Assembly: GCA_013815405.1 (NCBI GenBank)
Contig: JACDGF010000057.1
Coordinates: 1 to 9,202, forward strand
DNA: 9,202 nt
From: Caulobacteraceae bacterium
Lineage (GTDB): Bacteria; Pseudomonadota; Alphaproteobacteria; Caulobacterales; Caulobacteraceae
Reading direction: 5' to 3'
Shown: piece by piece, positions 6,517 to 9,202 of the stretch
Position numbering within the stretch: position 1 is the stretch's first letter
Layout: every line of letters begins with the position of its first letter
Position numbers and translations under genes: made by a program
The notes under the pieces: model-generated
Told to the model about the DNA's origin: nothing
Database searches by the model: none
The model's input: only the letters and a program-made list of their open reading frames with translations

Positions 6517-7322
6517 ACAGCCTCGCCCCGGACGCCTTCGACACCTCGGTGGCCGCGATCGAGCCGGACCGGATCAAGCTCGACGTCCAGGAGCTCGACT
6601 TCTTCTACGGCAAGGCCCGCGCGCTGAAGAACGTTTCGGCGCCCATCGCCAGGAACGCCGTCACCGCCCTGATCGGCCCCTCGGGATGCGGCAAGTCGAC
6701 CCTGCTGCGCTCGATGAACCGCATGTACGCCCTCTACCCCGGCCAGAAGGCCAGCGGGCGCATCCTCCTGGACGGCGAGGACATCCTGCGGCCCGGGGTG
6801 AACCTCTCCCTGCTGCGCGCCCGAATCGGCATGGTGTTCCAGAAGCCGACCCCGTTTCCCATGTCGATCCACGACAACGTCGCCTTCGGCGTGCGCCTCT
6901 ATGAGACCCTCTCCCGGAGCGACCTCGAGGGGCGGGTGGAGGACGCGCTGCGGCGCGCGGCCCTGTGGGACGAGGTCAAGGACCAGCTGCACGCCTCGGG
7001 CCTGGGGTTGTCCGGCGGCCAGCAGCAGCGCCTCTGCGTCGCCCGCTGCATCGCGGTGAGGCCGGAGATCCTGCTCCTGGACGAGCCGACCTCGGCCCTG
7101 GACCCGATCTCCAGCGCCAAGCTCGAAGAGACCGTGACCCAGCTGAAGGCCGACTACACCATCGTCATCGTCACCCATAACCTCGGCCAGGCGGCGCGAT
7201 TGTCGAACTACACCGGCTTCATGTACCTGGGCGAGCTGGTGGAATTCGGCGAGACCGCCGGCATGTTCACCAAGCCGGTCACCACCCGGGCGTCGGACTA
7301 CATCACCGGGCGGTTTGGATGA
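6513..7322 (+). CDS. pstB: Phosphate ABC transporter ATPase PstB
   Basis: This cytoplasmic ATPase forms a dimer that powers phosphate import through PstCA; 269 residues, normal for the family. All nucleotide-binding elements are intact: Walker [10 protein letters not shown] (55-63), Q-loop Q110 in [13 protein letters not shown], signature LSGGQQQR (166-173), Walker B ILLLDEP (186-192) with E191, D-loop SALD (194-197), and switch H222 in [10 protein letters not shown]. PstB hallmarks are [12 protein letters not shown] (30-41) and the C-terminal SDYITGRFG (261-269). The ATG at 6513 overlaps the pstA stop in ATGA, typical of coupled re-initiation, and only a weak GAGACG precedes it. An in-frame upstream extension lies inside pstA and is rejected. 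phoU follows after 27 bases. Confidence 0.97.
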   Translation: MNSLAPDAFDTSVAAIEPDRIKLDVQELDFFYGKARALKNVSAPIARNAVTALIGPSGCGKSTLLRSMNRMYALYPGQKASGRILLDGEDILRPGVNLSLLRARIGMVFQKPTPFPMSIHDNVAFGVRLYETLSRSDLEGRVEDALRRAALWDEVKDQLHASGLGLSGGQQQRLCVARCIAVRPEILLLDEPTSALDPISSAKLEETVTQLKADYTIVIVTHNLGQAARLSNYTGFMYLGELVEFGETAGMFTKPVTTRASDYITGRFG

Positions 7323-7333
7323 TTCCCCTCCGC

Positions 7334-7340
7334 GGAGGAG
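7334..7340 (+). promoter_or_regulatory. Strong ribosome binding site of phoU
   Basis: GGAGGAG sits 9 bases before the phoU ATG at 7350. It is among the best Shine-Dalgarno matches seen in this operon and fixes the phoU start. It also suggests phoU is translated independently of pstB, unlike the coupled pstC-pstA-pstB series. Confidence 0.7.
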
Positions 7341-7349
7341 CGTAACGCC

Positions 7350-8048
7350 ATGGAACACACCGTCAGAGCCTATGACGAGGAACTCGACGCGATCACCGCC
7401 GAGCTGGCGCGGATGGGCGGCCTGGCCGAGGCGGAGGTGGCCGACGCGATCCGCGCCATCGCCCGGCGCGACGTGGCCCTGGCCGAGACGGTGATCAGCC
7501 GCGACGCCCGGCTCGACGGCCTGGAAAGCGAGATCGAGCGCAAGGCCATCCGCCTGATCGCGCTTCGCCAGCCGGTTGCGGACGACCTGCGCCGCACCGT
7601 GGCGGCGATGAAGATCAGCACCAACCTCGAGCGCTGCGGGGATCTGGCCAAGAACATCGCCAAGCGGGCCCTGGTCATCGCCCAGGCCGAACCGATCACC
7701 CCGCTGACCAGCTCCATCGAGCGCATGGGCGAGCTGGTGACCACGAGGCTAAAGGAGGTGCTCGACGCCCTCGCCTCCCGGGAAGTGGCCCGGGCCGTCT
7801 CGGTGTGGATGCAGGATCACGAGGTCGACGAGCACTACGACGCCATCTTCCGTGAACTGCTGACCTATATGATGGGCGATCCGCGCACGATCACCGCCTG
7901 CGCGCACCTATTGTTCGTGGCCAAGAACCTCGAGCGCATCGGCGACCATGCGACCAATATCGCCGAGATCCTTCACTATGAGATCACCGGCGCCGAACTC
8001 ACCGAAAAGAGGCCCAAGTCCGATGCCCTCGAACCTCCCGTCCGCTGA
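7350..8048 (+). CDS. phoU: Phosphate signalling regulator PhoU
   Basis: This cytoplasmic all-helical regulator couples the Pst transporter to the PhoR/PhoB two-component system and keeps the Pho response off when phosphate is plentiful. It has 232 residues and two tandem three-helix PhoU domains, about 10-110 and 115-212. Each domain has the metal-binding E-x-x-x-D motif: NLERCGDLAKNIAKRA (E94, D98) and NLERIGDHATNIAE (E195, D199). The helices are amphipathic and charged, without membrane segments. The ATG at 7350 has GGAGGAG (7334-7340) upstream. Its last 26 bases overlap the preferred start of phoB, so the two are probably co-translated. Length and both motifs are intact, so a functional protein is expected. 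Confidence 0.96.
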   Translation: MEHTVRAYDEELDAITAELARMGGLAEAEVADAIRAIARRDVALAETVISRDARLDGLESEIERKAIRLIALRQPVADDLRRTVAAMKISTNLERCGDLAKNIAKRALVIAQAEPITPLTSSIERMGELVTTRLKEVLDALASREVARAVSVWMQDHEVDEHYDAIFRELLTYMMGDPRTITACAHLLFVAKNLERIGDHATNIAEILHYEITGAELTEKRPKSDALEPPVR

Positions 8049-8751
8049 GCGCCAGGCCTCGGCGATGAACGCCACCCTGCCTCATATACTGGTGGTCGAG
8101 GACGAGGACTCCCTGGCCACCCTCCTCCAGTACAATCTGGACAAGGAAGGCTACGGCGTCGCCCTGTGCGCCGACGGTGAGGAAGCCCTGGTGATGATCG
8201 ACGAGAAGCAGCCGGACCTGGTCATCCTGGACTGGATGCTGCCCAAGGTGTCGGGGATCGAGGTCTGCCGGCGCCTGCGCCAGCGCCCGGCGACCCGCAA
8301 CCTGCCGGTGATCATGCTCACCGCGCGGGGCGAGGAGAGCGACCGCATCCGCGGCCTCGACACCGGAGCCGACGACTATGTGGTCAAGCCTTTCTCGATG
8401 ATCGAGCTTTGCGCCCGCATCCGCGCCGTGCTGCGCCGGATCCGCCCGGGCCTGGCCGAGGACCGCGTCCGCCAGGGCGACATCGTCATCGACCGCGTCG
8501 CCCACCGGGTGAAGCGGGCCGGCGAGGAGATCCACCTGGGGCCGACCGAGTTTCGCCTGCTCGACTATTTCATGCAGCACCCGGGCCGGGTGTTTTCCCG
8601 CGAACAGCTGCTCAACGCGGTGTGGGGCACGGACGTCTACGTCGAGACCCGCACGGTCGATGTCCACATCGGGCGCCTGCGCCGGGCGCTGGGCGCCGAG
8701 GGCGACCCGATCCGCACCGTCCGCTCGGCGGGCTATTCCCTGGACGTCTGA
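8023..8751 (+). CDS. phoB: Phosphate regulon response regulator PhoB
   Basis: OmpR-family transcription factor that binds Pho boxes after phosphorylation. With this start it has 242 residues. Receiver domain: HILVVEDED (21-29) supplies the acidic pocket (D27/E28), D70 in VILDWMLP is the phospho-acceptor, T100 in VIMLTARG and K122 in YVVKPFS complete the active site. Winged-helix domain from about 150: LGPTEFRLLDYFMQHPGRVFSR (172-193) and the recognition helix around RTVDVHIGRLRRAL (210-223). I prefer the ATG at 8023 because AAGAGG (8007-8012) lies 10 bases upstream and G/C third positions in this frame begin there. The ATG at 8065 would give 228 residues, close to E. coli PhoB, but has only a weak site. 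It probably activates its own operon through the box at 3302. The cognate kinase PhoR is not in the window. Confidence 0.95.
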   Translation: MPSNLPSAERQASAMNATLPHILVVEDEDSLATLLQYNLDKEGYGVALCADGEEALVMIDEKQPDLVILDWMLPKVSGIEVCRRLRQRPATRNLPVIMLTARGEESDRIRGLDTGADDYVVKPFSMIELCARIRAVLRRIRPGLAEDRVRQGDIVIDRVAHRVKRAGEEIHLGPTEFRLLDYFMQHPGRVFSREQLLNAVWGTDVYVETRTVDVHIGRLRRALGAEGDPIRTVRSAGYSLDV

Positions 8752-8814
8752 ACCTCCTTCGATCCCGCCATTGCGAAAGCCGCCGTGAAATGGTCTCGTG
8801 GCCGCCTCACCCTC

Positions 8815-8820
8815 GGAGAA
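8815..8820 (+). promoter_or_regulatory. Ribosome binding site deciding the start of the His-rich gene
   Basis: GGAGAA lies 5 bases before the ATG at 8826. The open frame continues upstream through the end of phoB, so this site, together with the signal peptide that begins at the ATG, is what identifies the true start. Confidence 0.6.
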
Positions 8821-8825
8821 TCTCC

Positions 8826-9050
8826 ATGGCTTCAAGACTCGTTTCCCCCCTGATCGCCGCCACCGTCGTCGCCGGCGTCGCCGCCTCGGTCGCCGTCCAG
8901 CCGGCCAAGGCCGCCGCGATCGTGATCCGCCCAGGCTATCACCACCATCATCACTGGCGCGGCCACTACTACCATGGCCATCACTGGCGCCACCACCGCG
9001 TCTGCCATTGGCGCCACCACCACCACTATTGCTCCTGGGCGCGCTGGTAG
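8826..9050 (+). CDS. Small secreted histidine-rich protein
   Basis: A 74-residue protein not assigned to any named family. The N-terminus is a Sec signal peptide: MASR, a hydrophobic stretch LVSPLIAATVVAGVAASVAV, then QPAKA with cleavage likely after A29 or A30. The mature part is about 45 residues with 16 His (39-43, 47, 50, 52, 53, 56, 57, 61, 64-67), several Trp and Tyr, and two Cys (C60, C69). HWR followed by GH or HH recurs (43-47, 53-57, 61-65). Such composition suits binding of Zn, Ni, Cu or haem in the periplasm, but this is inference; similar His/Trp-rich mini-proteins are common and uncharacterised in alphaproteobacteria. It starts 74 bases after phoB with its own GGAGAA site; no Pho box or clear promoter was seen, so it may be read through from the pst operon or have its own promoter. 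Confidence 0.75.
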   Translation: MASRLVSPLIAATVVAGVAASVAVQPAKAAAIVIRPGYHHHHHWRGHYYHGHHWRHHRVCHWRHHHHYCSWARW

Positions 9051-9065
9051 GCTGATCCAGAGGCC

Positions 9066-9094
9066 GCCGCCGCCGCGCGCGATCCGGCGGCGGC
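9066..9094 (+). terminator. GC hairpin after the His-rich gene
   Basis: GCCGCCGCCG (9066-9075) and CGGCGGCGGC (9085-9094) form a perfect 10-bp stem with a 9-base loop, 15 bases past the TAG of the His-rich gene. It lacks a T-tract, so it would be a non-canonical or Rho-assisted terminator, or a 3' stability hairpin. Trinucleotide-like GCC/GGC runs can arise by chance in such GC-rich DNA. Confidence 0.35.
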
Positions 9095-9129
9095 GCGAGC
9101 GGCTGGCGCGTCTCGGCCGGTCGCGGAGC

Positions 9130-9201
9130 TCAGGCGAGGTGGGTTGACCTCGCCGCCGAGAGCAGAGGCCCCCAGGCGTCTGCGTGGGACGGGGTCCAGG
9201 C
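9130..9201 (-). CDS. Possible C-terminal end of a minus-strand gene, faintly globin-like
   Basis: From the right edge, one minus-strand frame reads 23 codons (AWTPSHADAWGP, then LLSAARSTHLA) to a TGA at 9132-9130, with G/C at 20 of 23 third positions. The AWTP...DAW pattern resembles the last helix of bacterial globin-family proteins, where a Trp-Thr-Pro turn is followed by an Ala-Trp helix. It would be convergent with the His-rich gene, leaving a 79-base spacer that contains the GC hairpin. The piece is too short for a firm call, and another minus frame is also open here. Confidence 0.3.
   Translation of the reverse strand, partial: AWTPSHADAWGPLLSAARSTHLA
9133..9154 (-). other. Perfect inverted repeat at the end of the edge gene
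   Basis: GGCGAGGT (9133-9140) and ACCTCGCC (9147-9154) form a perfect 8-bp stem with a 6-base loop. If the minus-strand tail above is real, the hairpin covers its last codons and begins just before the stop, which is unusual for a terminator, and there is no T-tract. It may instead be a protein-binding palindrome. Confidence 0.3.
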
Positions 9202-9202
9202 G

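Noticed and set aside
8409..8825. In-frame upstream extension of the His-rich gene running through phoB
   Set aside because: It is out of frame with PhoB, Arg/Pro-rich, and would bury the signal peptide that starts at 8826.
1..9202. tRNA, rRNA, CRISPR arrays, insertion sequences, att sites or phage genes
   Set aside because: None seen: no cloverleaf-like segment, no regularly spaced direct repeats, no transposase or integrase motifs in any plausible frame.

Overview
The window is very GC-rich with strong G/C preference at third codon positions. Its phosphate operon and PhoB look alphaproteobacterial, most likely Caulobacterales (Caulobacter/Phenylobacterium-like). That placement rests on gene style, on intergenic palindromes of a kind familiar from these genomes, and on remembered family sequences, not on a search.

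Layout. Positions 1-340 hold no gene I can support, only a palindromic repeat (111-142) and a weak hairpin. A minus-strand gene at 341-1348 encodes an FMN-dependent nitronate monooxygenase/2-nitropropane dioxygenase family enzyme. A divergent spacer with two hairpins (1410-1431 and 1450-1472) separates it from a plus-strand gene at 1495-3273. That gene encodes a repetitive beta-strand-rich, adhesin-like protein of about 592 residues. Its reading frame is broken by two mutually compensating one-base shifts, near 1602-1608 and 3064-3067.

Positions 3302-8751 are a complete high-affinity phosphate module: a candidate Pho box with a correctly spaced -10 element, then pstS, pstC, pstA, pstB, phoU and phoB, all on the plus strand. 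PstS binds phosphate in the periplasm, PstC and PstA form the membrane channel, and PstB drives import with ATP. PhoU links transporter state to signalling, and PhoB is the response regulator expected to bind the Pho box, so the operon is probably autoregulated. A GC-rich palindromic repeat sits between pstS and pstC. From pstC to phoB the genes are tightly coupled: a 2-base gap, ATGA overlap, 27-base gap and 26-base overlap. The partner kinase gene phoR is not in the window.

Downstream, 8826-9050 encodes a tiny secreted histidine-rich protein (16 His and 2 Cys in about 45 mature residues). It is followed by a GC hairpin and possibly by the C-terminal end of a minus-strand gene running off the right edge.

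Most of the window is a well-understood locus. I see no undescribed multi-gene system. The points most worth a second look are the doubly frameshifted repeat protein, the Pho box architecture, the repeat inside the pst operon, the absence of phoR beside phoB, and the His-rich mini-protein.
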